A stretch of 64,000 bases of DNA. Source: Datisca glomerata (lineage: Eukaryota > Streptophyta > Magnoliopsida > Cucurbitales > Datiscaceae). The notes below the pieces were generated by a model. That model did no database searches, was not told the DNA's origin, and saw only the letters and a program-made list of their open reading frames with translations. Position numbers and translations under genes: made by a program. The stretch is from contig QANY01013350.1 in NCBI GenBank assembly GCA_003255025.1, positions 1 to 64,000 on the forward strand. The letters are read 5' to 3'. How positions within the stretch are numbered: the first letter of the stretch is position 1; the number at the start of each line of letters is the position of its first letter. This document shows, piece by piece, positions 24,240-36,248 of the stretch.

Positions 24240-24845
24240 CCACATTTTAGAAAGAAGGTTTTTCCTACTCTCAAGAGCTTAGGCTTTTAGGCCGCCGACC
24301 TTTTTTCATTTTCGATTTTCTTTTTAGAGAGTGGGCATCCCAGCTCTCAAGGTTTTAGGCTTTCAAACCATTGACCTAATTCCCATTTTAGATAATGGTT
24401 TTTATTCTGCTCTCGGTGACTTAGGTTTTTAGGCCATGGTCATTACTCATTTATTCACATTTTAAAGAGAAGATTTCTCCCGCTTTCAAGGGCTTAGACT
24501 TCTAGGCCTTGACCTTTTTTCAACATTTTAGAGAGAGGGGTTTTCCCAGTCCCAAGGGCTTAGACTTCTAAGGCGCCGACCTTTTTTCACATTTTAGATA
24601 GAATATTTCTCCCGCTCTCAAGGGCTTAAGCTTCTAGGCCGCTGACATCTTTTCCAAATTTTAGAGAGAAGATTTTTCCCGCTCTCAAGGGCTTAGGCTT
24701 CTAGGCCGCTGACCTTTTTTCTATATTTTAGAGAGAATGTTTCTCCCGCTCTTAAGAGCTTAGGCTTCTAGGTCGCCGACCTTTTTTCAACATTTTAGAG
24801 ATAATGTTTATCTCACTCTCAAAAGCTTAGGCTTCTAAAAAACAC
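24240..24845. repeat. 67-bp tandem repeat, second copy of array
   Basis: Unit by unit the same as 17040-17645 with a few substitutions and small gaps. It belongs to the truncated second internal region of the composite element. Confidence 0.85.
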
Positions 24846-24889
24846 GATAGAAATTGTATATTGTAATAACAGTCAACAATTTAAATGAA

Positions 24890-25487
24890 GTATTTCTTAA
24901 GGTAACTGACATTCCAGGATTTTGCCAATTCTGCTCATTTCTCTGTCATGAGGTGATTGTAGCCGCTTCTGCCTATTGTTTTGACAATGAAAGGACTTTC
25001 CCAATGTGAACCAAACTTTCAATCTGTTTGGAAGATCTTTTTCATAACCAAATCTCCTTCCTGAAATTTGTGTATTCTAATTCTCTTCTGGAAGTAGGCT
25101 TTCCTTTTCTGATTGTAATTAGTTATTTGCATGAGTGTCATTTCCCTTTTTTCTTCTAACAAATCAAGACTTTCTTTCATGAGTTATTCATTCTGTAGTT
25201 TAGTCAGTTCTGATTTGAGAGTTGGATTTCCTATTTTCACTGGTATAACAGCTTCTGTTTCATAGGCCAAAGCAAATGGTGTTTCGTCTCTCGCCTCTTT
25301 GGGAGTTTTTTGGTATGCCCATAGTACTGCTGGTAATTCTTCTACCCATTTTCTCTTTGCTCACTCTAGGCATTTCTTCATGTTGTCAAGTATGACTCGG
25401 TTTGATCTTTCAACCTGTCTGTTTCCTTATGGGTAGTGCGGGTGTAGAGAATCGGTTGGTACTTTATAGGTCTTCGCAAAAAGTCCC
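24890..25487 (-). pseudogene. integrase C-terminal fragment, second copy
   Basis: Copy of 17700-18295 on the minus strand (same CATGAGGTGAT, CTTCCTGAAAT and TTTCATGAGTTATTC words). It stops abruptly at about 25487, where LTR sequence begins. All of pol upstream of this point is missing from this unit. Confidence 0.75.
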
Positions 25488-25788
25488 ATGTTCTTCTTCT
25501 TATCCTTTCTTTCTCATTTTGACGAGGTCTCGCACTTCAGCGTTCTTTTTCGTTCTGATGAGGTCTCCTCCTTCAGCGTTTTTCCCATTCTGAAGAGGTC
25601 TCCCGCTTCAGCGTTCTTTCCCGTTCTAACGAAGTCTCCCGCTTCAGCGTTCTTTCTTGCTCTGTTGAGCTTTCTCGCTTTTGTGTACTTTCTCGCTTAG
25701 CCCCCAATCATGCCATATTTGTGGTCCACGTGTCCTCTTAGGTTTCGTTCTTTCTATACACGTGTCTTGGGTGGGTTTTCCCTGTTCA
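25488..25788 (-). repeat. truncated 5' LTR of composite Tat element
   Basis: Corresponds to the part of the LTR from the 39-bp array to the terminus (CCCTGTTCA at 25788). The opposite portion is deleted and directly joined to the pol fragment. The end at 25788 followed by GAAAT supports it as the outer end of the insertion. Confidence 0.75.
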
Positions 25789-26200
25789 GAAATGCCTTAA
25801 ATGCGTTTCGGGAATAAACTTTGCTGAAACATCTTGAGTGCATTTCAGGAACAAGTTTTGCTAAAATATCTTAAATGTGTTTTAGGAACAAACCTTGCTG
25901 AAATGACTTAAACGCGTCTCAAGAAACAATCTTTGCTGAAACGTTTGAAACGCGTTTTAGGAACAACATTTATCGAAACGTTTGAAACTCGTTTTAGGAA
26001 CAACATTTATCGAAACGTCTTAAATGCGTTTCAGGAACAACATTTACCGAAATGTCTTAAACGCATTTCAGGAGTAACTTTTGCTGAAACATCTTAAATG
26101 CGTTCCAGGAGTTAACTATGTTGAAATGTGTTACACGCATTTCTGGAACAAGCTTTGTTGAAAATGACTCAAGTGCATTTTAGGATGACAGACCGTTATA
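25789..26200. repeat. 37-bp tandem repeat array, about 10 copies
   Basis: Unit like 'GAAACGTCTTAAATGCG' followed by 'TTTCAGGAACAAACTTTGCT'. Starts at 25789, 25826, 25862, 25900 and so on. It is the continuation of the array interrupted at 16126 by the composite element. It is also present at about 34368-34590 in the second copy of the element. Confidence 0.85.
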
Positions 26201-27010
26201 AGTTTTCGAGCTATTTTGATAGTCACACAAGTTTGAAGTAAAAATTACAACCCTAAAAGCAGCTTCATTGTGGGTAAGTTGAGAATTTTTTCTTTAAGAT
26301 CCTTTACAACTTTTATATAAAAAATTTGCTCTTCTTTGATGAAACCATGATGATGGTGCCGTAATATTCTCTTCGAAATGGCTTCATCGATTCTCCACAA
26401 TCCAGTTCTCTACACATTGTTCCTGAAGGTTTCAGGACAATTTAATTAGAAGAAAAGTGAAAATTGGATTATCAAATAGATAACTGAGTGTGCATATTAA
26501 AGAAGAAAAGAACTTCTCATCCAAAAATATCCCTTTTGGAGGAGATGCAGGTTACGGGTCCAACTTAGTGGAGAATTTACATCGGGTTTAACAGAATTTG
26601 TTGGGTCATGGGTTCACCTTTATGGAATCTTGGTGGACAGGTAGGGATGGACCTTTGAAATGCCATAGAGAGTTGACTTACACCTTTGTGTATGTTCCCT
26701 TTACCGCCTTGGAGAGTCCCTTTAGCCACCTTGGAGAGTTCCTTTAGCCACCTTGGAGAGTCCCTTTACCCGCGTTGGAGAGTCCCTTTACCCGCCTTGG
26801 TGAGCCCGCCATGGAGATTTGGGCGAGCTCTAGGCTATCCGCCTTTGAGGTTTTAACATAACGTAGCTGTCCTTGGACTTATTTAGCATTTCCTCTTTTG
26901 AGATTTTTAAAAGAATTGATTCCTTCTCCTCAAATGCCTTAGTGTTCTCTTCACCACTTTTGAAAATACTCATAAATTTAAAATACACCTAATTTATTGG
27001 TAACACCAAA
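26201..27010. other. element-derived non-coding stretch with 22-bp array
   Basis: The first part (to about 26265) still matches the second gypsy-like copy at 34590-34650. At 26698-26803 there are five copies of a 21-22-bp unit 'CCCTTTACCCGCCTTGGAGAGT'. The rest shows no recognisable domain. Confidence 0.55.
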
Positions 27011-27189
27011 AATATACCAATTTCTTCTTATTAGTTTTTAGGAGGATGACCTCCACTCTACCTCCCCAACAATTTTATGAACGTAGAATCTGCTCCCTCA
27101 TCTTTTTATCTACCCTAGCCCCACCGCCTCTTCCAGTCACGATGGTCGTGTAGCATGTCGTGGGAAAGGTTGGTTCCCCATGACTTCTA

Positions 27190-28060
27190 TGTTCGTATTA
27201 ATGATCTCCTCTTTTTAGAGTTTGTCATAAAAAAACTGTCTCAAAGTTCTACAATCTTTGGTTGCGTGGGTGGTGCCTCGGTGGATGCGACAGTACTGGG
27301 GTGATTCCATTTCTTTTCTAGTGGACAAACTGTCTACCCAAGGTCTCCGTATAACCTTATCTTTGATCCAGGCATCCACTAGCGCCTCTACCTTATCCAT
27401 GGAGTAAGGGAAGTGTGGTGGATAATCCATTTCGCTCCTGTCATGTTTTGCACCTCGTCCTTGGGGTTGTGCCATGGCTACTTGTGACGTGTATCTAGCG
27501 GGCTTCCATGTAAGCCCCCCGCGCTCACTCGGCTCCTCAACCTTTGGCCTGGACACCGATGTGTTGGTGCGTTGAGCAGCTACATGGAGGCGTGATAAAG
27601 TGACAATGTACAGGTTCTCCAATGTGCTTTATACTCATTCATCATTTCGCAGATGCACATCTTCACCAAGTCTTCCTTCTTCCACTTTTCCTGGCAATCC
27701 AGTGCTTTGTCTTTGAATCATCTAGCGTAAGTCATCAGGTCCTCATCTATCTTTTGATGCTCATGCCCCGATTCGAGAATGCTCAACTTTTCCTTAGACA
27801 CAAAAAACTTTATCATGAAGGCAGAAACCGTATTCGACCATGTTAAAATTGATCCCAATGCCAGATTGATGTACCATGTGTATGCTCGCTCAGTCAGCCA
27901 TTTCAGAAACTCCCTCAGCCTCATGGACTCAATACATCCTTGCGGGCCCAAGTCATCAATGAAATGTATAATGTGCTCCCTAGCACATCCGTCCTTCCCG
28001 TTATACTTACAGAACTATGGGGTACATAGTCACATGGGTATGGCTTCATGGCTAGCTCGC
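27190..28060 (-). pseudogene. gypsy gag relic with CCHC-like knuckle
   Basis: On the minus strand 27951-27718 reads RLREFLKWLTERAYTWYINL and KIDEDLMTYAR, the core of the Ty3-type gag domain (PF03732-like). 27622-27215 is Pro/Arg-rich and ends YCRIHRGTTHATKDCRTLRQ, a C-H-H-C knuckle typical of gypsy gag. Several stops. It may be the gag of the older element whose 3' end is at 14452-16126, with pol deleted; that link is inference. Confidence 0.7.
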
Positions 28061-28940
28061 ATTCCCTTCCAAGAAGAAAAATAAAATCATCTGTGAACTA
28101 GAGATATGTCACATGCACTTTCTCGTAGCTGACGTTGAAACCTTATAACCTACCATATTCCTTACCTCTGCACATCAACTACTAAGCACGTCTACGCTAG
28201 AATAAAAAGTAAATGAGATAGAGATCTCCTTGTCTTAAGCCTCTTTGAACACGAAACTTCCTCTAGGCCTCTCGTTAATGATGACAAGAATAATTAACCG
28301 AGGAGTGGCAACCCCTTGTTCAAATTTTTCATCTGAGACCAAAGCCATTTTTATCTATAATCGAGTCCACAAAACCTCGATCACATAGTCGTAGGATTTC
28401 TCGAAGTCAATCTAAAAAATGAAGCCATCTTTCTTCTTAGTAATGTACTCCCTACCAACACCACATTCAGAATCTGTATATCCTTCATGAACGCCCCTTG
28501 ATTGTTTGACATCACTTCCCCTATCAATCTTTAAGTTTGTTGATAGGACTAAATCTCTTAATCCTAAGTTTCTTCTTAGACCGGTAACGAGACTAATAGG
28601 CCTAAATCTCTTAATCCTAAGAGAATTTGACTTATTAGGGATTAAGCAAATATACTTCTCATTAGTTTTAGCATCAATAACACTAGTCGCAAAGAATTTT
28701 TCAAAAACCTAAAATGAGTCTTGTTTTGACGATATCCCAACACTTTTAAAGAAAAGGTAAAGTGAAACTATCAAGAGTAGGAGCCTTATCCTTCTTAAGC
28801 TGAAAAACTACTTTCTTTATTTCTTCATCTTCAAAAGGTCTCTCGAGCCTTCCTCTACTCTCTCTTCTTACTATACTCCACTAGATTCCTTCAATTTATG
28901 GCCTAGGTCCCCCTTCGTTGGAGTAAAGCTTGCTATAAAA
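28060..28940 (-). mobile_element. LINE reverse transcriptase relic
   Basis: Minus strand, from 28930 downward: RLERPFEDEEIKKVVFQLKK then DKAPTLDSF (the 'KapGPDgf' block), RLIGEVMSNNQGAFMKDIQI (the 'qgAFv.gRqI' block), FIDFEKSYDYV (first catalytic Asp region) and HLLFILA. It ends near TYL*FTDDFIF, a decayed FADD box, at about 28085. Many stops; the order of blocks is correct for a plant LINE ORF2. Confidence 0.75.
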
Positions 28941-28944
28941 ACCC

Positions 28945-29045
28945 ATCAAGCCTTGTTGAACTAATGAGGCTCGCATCTTCAACCGCCAAAGATTGAAGTC
29001 ATTCTTCCCATCTAATTTATCGATCTCATATTTTTTTTCACAATA
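28945..29045 (-). pseudogene. short copia gag-like fragment
   Basis: Minus translation includes DGKNDFNLWRLKMRASLVQ, which resembles the N-terminal segment of many copia gag proteins (LDG.Nf..Wk.rMr..L...). It is joined directly to the LINE relic below it. Only about 30 codons, so it could be chance. Confidence 0.35.
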
Positions 29046-29104
29046 ACAACAAGATCCAATAAAACCATAGCTTCGATACCACTTGATATGCCCACAACCA
29101 TAGG

Positions 29105-30384
29105 CTAAGAAGCACCGACACTCCTATTTACATAGAGTGTCGGTGTCAGACACTTGTTAGACACCGACACGCTTCTGACATGCGCTAACATTTGTTTGAC
29201 ATGCTAAAAGAAGTATCTGAAATATTTTTTAAATTTTTTTTATTTTTAGACATGTGTCGGACACGTTAAAACAGATTTTAAACATGTGAGGACACGGACC
29301 AAACATGTTTTGGGTAAAAACAAAAGAATAAGAAAAGTAAAGATTTCAAAGTATAATAAAAAAATAGATTTTCTTCACCCACTTTAGATTTCATTCGTGC
29401 CTTCTTTGAAGACGCCATAGGTGGGAAAGAAAAAGGTTTTCTTCATATGGTTGTAAATGTCTTCGTTCTTGGTCTGCTCGGCAATGATTGTGGTATGTGT
29501 TACTGTGTACATGGGTCGCTACATATCATTGGAGCAACCATTCTGAGTGGCGATTCTGACTAGTGTCCAGTATCTTCTTTCATCTCTCTCATCAGCTCTG
29601 TCATCGATGTAACAGTTCTCACTCACCGATTTTTCTTGCATCTCTCTCTCTTGGATCTCCTAGCTCTCTCTCTCTCTCTTTCCCTATCTCTCTCTCTCAC
29701 TGCTCTTTGTCCACCTCTATGTCGAGTCCAGTTTTTTACCACTTCGATTTTTCATTTCAGAACAAGAGGAGGGGGTTTTTTTCCTTCAAGGTTCGTTTTA
29801 TTCTATAATTCACGCTTAGTTGTGTGTGATGTTATATATTTTTCACAGAAATTTTGTCTAAGTTTAGGGTTTCCCAAATTTTGTCTATTTTTCTTTCTTC
29901 AATCCGTCAGACAAGAAAAAATTTACACATTTTCTTTTGGTTTTCCTTGATATTACGGATTATTAAGAAACTTTCACTAAGTAACTTGTGTTTCCTATTT
30001 TGTCGTTTGATACATTTATGTTTACTGTTAGTTAATTATTGTCGAAGGTGATAACATGATTCAACCATTTATTTTGATAGAAAATAGTACGTTGTTGAAA
30101 GGCTTAGGAATTTTCAGCCAATTATATCAAAAAAAAAAATTGCTATGTGTGCTGGCTGCTAATAATTGCTAGTGAAACTGAGAATAGGAGTAGGTTTTAT
30201 GTGAACCTTTCATTTGGCTAATCAGAAATATATTGGTTATATATAAATATTACAAAAATTAAAAAAAATATTCATGTATTTATTATATGCAACATATCCT
30301 CATATCCTATTTTTAAAAAAATTACATATCGACGTGTTTGTGTCGTATCATATGCGTGTCGCATGTTAGTGTCTGTTCTTCTTA
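29105..30384. mobile_element. non-autonomous DNA transposon (MULE-like)
   Basis: Imperfect terminal inverted repeats: left CTAAGAAGCACCGACACT, right end in complement TAAGAAGAACAGACACT. Subterminal GTGTCGG/CGACAC words occur at both ends (29130-29180; 30330-30375). Flanks AACCATAGG (29096-29104) and AACCATAAG (30385-30393) agree at 8 of 9 positions, as expected for a 9-bp target duplication. No transposase. The interior (29563-29800) has a CT-rich leader-like segment similar to 50160-50365. Confidence 0.6.
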
Positions 30385-30393
30385 AACCATAAG

Positions 30394-30661
30394 AAATTGG
30401 GGAACATGCAAAATATAAAGAAAAATGAATAATAAAATGCAGAATATAAACAACTTACGTGGTTTGGCAGTGAGCTTACATCCACATACAAAGATGAGAA
30501 GAATTATAATAATAAATAAAAAGAATACAAAAGAATGTCAAAAGCATTCACAAACTCAAATAATAATCTAAAGTATAGTCTTAAAATACTCGTAGGTCCC
30601 ACTCAAATATCTTTATATTTGGAATAATTTGGTACAATACAAAAAGGACAAAAATTGACAT
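30394..30661. other. short spacer between two DNA transposons
   Basis: AT-rich, with nothing recognised. Confidence 0.5.
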
Positions 30662-31997
30662 TGGCCATGTTTGGAGGCTTATAAGCTACAGCTTATAGGT
30701 TTTCGCTTAAATAAATTATTATCTTATTTTAGAAGTGTGTTTGACTTGACTTATTGAAATAAGATACTAGCGCATTTAAGTTAAAAGACTAATAAGTTAT
30801 AAGCTAAACTGATGTAACTTTTTAGTTAAAAATTCTTTTAATATTTTTAACTAAAAATTATCCCCATCCTTACAACACAAACTTACTTCTCATTTTTCTT
30901 CATATCTGCGAGAAGTGTGGAGCAGTTCCGCTGCCATCATACTGTGAAGAAGAAGAAATGAGAGGGAGCACCGTTGTAGTCATCGGTGCTGTCGTGCATC
31001 ATCATTGTTACTGTCGTGCATCGTCACCGATGCTTCCATCTCTGCCGCTATTGTCTGTGACCACTGTTGTATTCGTTCTGTCTTAGTCGTGCTCGGCCTC
31101 GACTGGAACATGTAACTATACTTTATTTCACAATACATTTCTCAGCTCTGTGATTTGGAGCTTGTTTGAAACTATTTCTTCAAAGCTGTGAAAGCTAATT
31201 TGAAAAATAACTGGACATTTTATGACATCTTGACCTTTATAAAATTTGTTGCTTGATTTTCTCTCTAAGTTTACGATCCCTCTTTTCATTTTTACCGTTT
31301 TGAGTTCTTGTAGAAAATGAACAGTGTTGTTACTGAATATATGTGTTCGGCTTTCTCATGGGTAGTTATTGATTAATTGATGTTTTGTTTTGACTATAAG
31401 AAACGGGCCCAACGGCAAAGAGCCAAGGAAGATTGAGATAGTTGAAGGTGAAGCTTCCTATTCTTCACTTTTATTCATATATACATATTGACAAGAAATA
31501 TGAGGACTCTGTTATCAAGGGGAGTTCCCATTTATGCAAACTTTCAAAGGGAGGGAGGGAGAGTTGAGAGAGGATATTAAAAAGCAATTCACGTTTTTTG
31601 TTGAAAATAAATAATCAGATTTTTCATTAAAGAGGATATTAATGTAATTTTAATTAAAAATAATCAGAGTCTAAGCTTATTTGCCAAACAACAATAATTA
31701 TGATTGTTTGATCCAAAAGTAGTGAATCGAGTAATTTTCTCTTATTTTTTACTTTGAGAGTACCGATAGATACTATAGCAAAAGAGATATTGTGAATCCA
31801 TTTTTTGAATAAATTAATACTTAATTTAATGTAGTGTATTTTTCTAAAATAATATCCGAAAGAAAAATAAATTACAGCTTAAATTTAATTAAAATAAACT
31901 GAACAGAACATATTTTGGCTTAAAGATTAAAACTCTAACTTAATTAGTTTATAATTTAAAAGTTTAAGTTATAAGTTAAGTCGAGACAAATGGGCCC
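30662..31997. mobile_element. non-autonomous DNA transposon (hAT-like)
   Basis: Ends GGCCATGTTTGGAGGCTTAT at left and, in complement, GGGCCCATTTGTCTCGACTT at right. Both are followed by AAGC/AACT-TTATAA words typical of plant hAT-type MITE ends. The flanks ATTGACAT (30654-30661) and ATTGTCTT (31998-32005) agree at 6 of 8, suggesting an 8-bp duplication. No transposase frame. The middle (about 30890-31120) is GC-richer with CATC/GTCG words and may be acquired DNA. Confidence 0.5.
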
Positions 31998-32540
31998 ATT
32001 GTCTTCTTAAGTAAAAAAATCACCCCTAAATATAATTTGAAACCATCATTGTTGTACCTTAATTAAGGATTCAATGTATTTAGGGTGTTTTTAGGTGATG
32101 TGTGATTTGAGTGACCTAGTCAATGACAAGTAAGTCTAGGAACGTGGAGGATGTGTGACCAGAAGGGTGAACGACAAGTATCTTAGGACGTTCGCCGGAA
32201 GGTGACAAATGCATTTACTGTTCTAAGGTTGGTGAGAACTCCTAGGGAGGAATATTCTCTAGCATTTGACCTTGCAATGTGTGAAATTGATGATCTCTAT
32301 AATGACACGAATGACCCATTTATATAGATGGGGTCAAGTGGGGACCACAAATATGTCCTTTACAATGATATAGAAATCATGTGATCACGCCTTAAAGGTG
32401 TCATGGCCTAAAACGTAGCCACACTCTTAAAACGATGTAACATTCATAACATGTGACCGGGTTCATGCTCTCAACTAGTCGCGCCTCCACGACATCGAGT
32501 AGTCGTGTGATCAACTTACAGATGGAAAACTCGTACAACA

Positions 32541-32800
32541 CAACAATCACCCTCAGACCATTCTGAGATGGTGATGCAATGAGAAACCACCCTCGGGCTC
32601 CCCTCGGGGCGGCTCAAAGGGGAGTCACACCCGAGGAGAAGGGACCCGCCCCCAGGCTTCCCCTAGGGCGGCCTAAAGGGGAGCCGTTCTAGGGCTTCCC
32701 CTAGGGTGGCCTAAGGGGAGCCACCCCTGGTCTTCCCCTGGGGCGGCTCAAAGGGAGCAGCCCACGAACTCCCCCCCTCTAAGTTTCCCCGGGGGCGGTT
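32541..32800. repeat. GC-rich tandem repeats inside LTR copy 2
   Basis: Repeated 'CTTCCCCTAGGGCGGCCTAA' and 'AGGGGAGCC' words, roughly 35-40 bp apart. It occupies the same position in the LTR as the 14935-15215 array but has a different unit. Confidence 0.7.
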
Positions 32801-34367
32801 CTACTAACTCTTCAATACTAGAATGGGGCACTTCAAAGACTTCTAGGAAGGTCATACCCTTCAAATAGGTTTTCCTCTCTTGGTATAGCGTAACATTGTC
32901 CTAATCCTACCAGACCACAACCCCTAAATTGTTTCTAAGCTCGAAGGCAGGTTATGATATTTAACGCATAATTCATTAATGAGCTCGCCTCATTTTTAAA
33001 CTTAGGGTCGTCCCTTAGAAACATATTTACTACTACTTTACATTAGTCTTGTCATTAATGGGCCTGTCTTTAAATACCACGTGTACATATTGACACATCA
33101 TTTTAGATGAGTTGACTTACTATTTACATTAACCCCATGTACAAGTTTAAATGTGCAACAATTGAACTTGTCCATAGTCTCTGTATGTGTTGTGGTCTTA
33201 CTTGATGAGCCACATATTCAACTGTGATGCCATACATTTCTTCATTGAATCAGTCATGTAAGGTCATCTTTGACCCCTAGCTAGACGTGATGATGTAGCA
33301 ATTGCTTTAATTTAGTCTCCAGTAAGAGATGCTTTAATTTAGTCTCAATAAGGAGTCTGATTATGGTGGCATTCACAACTGGCTAGAAAATACATATACA
33401 CTAGCAATGCACAGTCTTATATTCAATGTTAGCACGAGAGAGTATACATGGTAATATATATACCATATGCATGTTCATAATGTGCGTTCAAATAGCAAAG
33501 TATCATGACAAGTGAATAGAGTCAAGCAACATTTTCTAACTATAACATGTTCGAATGTGACAGATATAGCTTAATGATGTGTTCATAATCATTATTAAAG
33601 ATAATTCATTTGAGTCACTAATAAACGTACCATCACTTTCTGATATTAATGATCTGGAAGAAGAACCGAAGAACTAATAAAAAAGAACTCACCAAAAAGG
33701 TGTTTCACCAATTATGGGAGTGACAAAAGCAGCATAACGTTAAGGTAACATATTACCGGAGAAAACTAACCAGGATGAAGCTCATCAAGAAATGACTCGG
33801 AGGCGGATACACATGCTGAACTGTCATCCTCAGACGATTCATCCTTTGAAGGCGCATATATATAGGAACTTGCATGATACTACCTAAGAAGGCGCATATA
33901 TACATGAAAATATAATCAAGTTGTCTAAGGAGGATGTATATATGTGAGCATTTAAACTACTCGTAATGGTTACGCTTGAAGGGTTATCTATTCATTCCTA
34001 CTTAAGACTTTCATTATGCTTCATCATTATGCATCCCTACTTCACACATTATGTTGCCCTTACACGTGACTTTAGCATAATCATCTTCGTAACAAATGAA
34101 TCTCTAAGTTAGATTTAATCTATACGCCAGCGGCCATATATCGCGGTAATGAGAAAAGCAAAGAGCTAAGATGATTTGTGTATTTCAAACACGTTATGGC
34201 GGTAAAGTTCCGTTTTGGAGGGATTTGCAATAGCGGCTAAGTTCCGCCAAACACTTGATAGGTTCAGTAATTTTGTCATTACCTCGGCTCACTAGTCACA
34301 ATTTGATAAGGCAAATAGTAGTAAGGCTTATAATACTTATGCACCTTTTTGTTTGCCTATCTACCTT

Positions 34368-34590
34368 TGCTGAAATGTCTTTATTGCATTTTAGGAACAA
34401 ACTTTCCTAAAGCATCTTTAAGGCATTCAATGAACAAGTTTCGTTGAAACGTCTTAAGCGCATTTTAGAGACTGACTTTACTGAAACGTTTAAATGTGCA
34501 ACAAACTTTACTGAAACGTTATAAATGCGCTCTGGAACAAACTTTGTTGAAACCTCAAATGCGCTCTAGGAACAAACGAACCCGCTATAA
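34368..34590. repeat. 37-bp tandem repeats, copy 2
   Basis: About six diverged units of the 'GAAACGTCTTAA(A/G)CGC' / 'GGAACAAACTTT' repeat also seen at 16013-16126 and 25789-26180. Confidence 0.75.
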
Positions 34591-34978
34591 GTTTCGGCCC
34601 ATTTTGATCATCACAAAAGCTGAAGTAAAAATTACAACACTAGATATAATATTTCTATATACACTTGAAGTTGACTGTGGTTGGTACGACTTGGTGCATT
34701 TTAGGGTCATCCCACCAATAATGTCCACTATAAGCTATGGAGGCGGTCTCATATGGTTGTTCCCATTGCTACAAGTATGCACATAGACAAATAATTGTAA
34801 ACTCAACGCATAATTTATTGATGGGCTCGCCTCCCTTATAAACTTAGAGGCGTCTCTTACAAATATATTTACTACTGCTTTACATCAGTCTTATCATGCC
34901 ACGTTAACACCACATAAGCTTGTCTTTAAATACCACGTCTTGACACATCATTTTGGATAAGTCGACTTACTATTTACA

Positions 34979-36248
34979 TAGTAAATTTGATTTCACTGTC
35001 AAAAGATTCCAACGCCCGCTCAATATGAAAAACTTATTTCTATTCGAAAAGTCATATCCCCCCATATCCTCTATGTACCTCTTGGACTTTGATTTCTTTC
35101 TCTTCTCCTCCTCACCTCTTGTCGATTCCCTCGTAATACCCAAACCTCTCATCTATGAAGTCGACATTCTAGCTTAAATATTTAGGTATTTACACCAAAG
35201 AGGAGGCTTTTGAAACTCACTTTAAAAATAAACATTTTTTTTTCAACTTCAGAGAAATAGATAAATTTTTTTGCCACGTCATCAATCTTTCATTGATTGA
35301 GATTTGAAGATATGATATTACCCCTAATTTTACAGATTTTCAAATTTTATTTTATTTTAATTTTTATTAATTATATCAATATTTAATTAAGGATGTAATT
35401 ATTTCTTTGTTTATAGCTAATGCTGAAATATACAGATTTTTAAATCTGATTTTATTTTATTTTATTTATTAATTATATCAATATTTAATTAATGATGTTA
35501 ATTCTTTTCTTATTTATAGCCAATGAAATGACCAATCCATTTACCCCAATAATAGATTAGGATGAATGGATTGATCAATCAATCAATAATATATCATTGA
35601 TTGACCAGAAAATTTGATGTCAATCAATGGGACGATAAAAAATTTAATAAACATAAATCAAGTAACGGCATATTTCTTAATTGGAACAATATTTTAACTA
35701 TCATAATAAAATTTTGTTACTCCTGGAATACTTATTTACTTTATATTGTTAATTCAGATGAACTCTACATAAGAGTTAAAATAGTGTTAATTCAGGTGAA
35801 CTTGACTTATCTATAACAGATATAAAAGTGTTAAACTTGGACAAATTTTTTAGACTATTTTGATCATATGGGTTTCATGTTAATCCTAAATTGTCCTTAC
35901 TTAATGACATTATGGTGTGATTTTATGAGGGAGGATGAAACAATTTGCATGATATGATTCTTTTTACTCTTTTTCCTTTATTATTGTTAATATGTATGTA
36001 TTGTTATAAATTTTGTTCAAGTTAACTGATAATATAGATAATTGATAATTCCATAGCATCAAATTTAATGAGATTTATTGGATTATAAAAAAATGATTTT
36101 CATAATTATACGGAAAATATAAATGAGTTGAGAGACTCCTTAAAACTCAATCAGGGGGAAGGCAATTATATGCCAAACAGGGACAGTCTCAAAAACTCCT
36201 GTCAACAGATCTGTTTCCAAGAAATCATTTCTCCACCCTTCACCTATC
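34979..36248. other. upstream region of cyclase copy 2
   Basis: AT-rich with no genes. It includes a 100-bp tandem duplication (35331-35430 and 35431-35530, both starting TACAGATTTT and containing ATATCAATATTTAATTAA). A TATAAAT motif at 36118-36124 is about 130 bp before the start codon and is the best promoter candidate. Confidence 0.45.
35331..35530. repeat. 100-bp tandem duplication
   Basis: Two AT-rich copies exactly 100 bp apart at their TACAGATTTT starts, each ending TTTATAGC(T/C)AATG. Upstream of cyclase copy 2. Confidence 0.75.

Larger units (their letters stand above)
16127..25788 (-). mobile_element. composite Tat-type gypsy element with three LTR copies
   Basis: Minus-strand element inserted in the 37-bp array of an older element; the flanks are GAAAC (16122-16126) and GAAAT (25789-25793), a near-perfect 5-bp target duplication. 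Reading 5' to 3' on the minus strand: truncated LTR (25788-25488), truncated internal region with only the end of pol and the 3' repeats (25487-23986), full LTR (23985-23126), full internal region (23125-16781), LTR (16780-16127). A shared middle LTR is what unequal recombination between LTR elements gives. All coding blocks carry stops or frameshifts. Confidence 0.8.
32096..34978 (-). mobile_element. internally deleted gypsy-like element, copy 2
   Basis: The LTR 32096-33128 is followed by the 3' untranslated region (33129-34790, with 37-bp repeats at 34368-34590), and then directly by the outer 190 bp of a second LTR (34791-34978). That fragment matches 32940-33128 and ends at the same GACTTACTATTTACA. 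Gag and pol are absent, so this is a deletion derivative. It is a paralogue of 14452-16126 plus 25789-26265 in the same orientation. Confidence 0.65.
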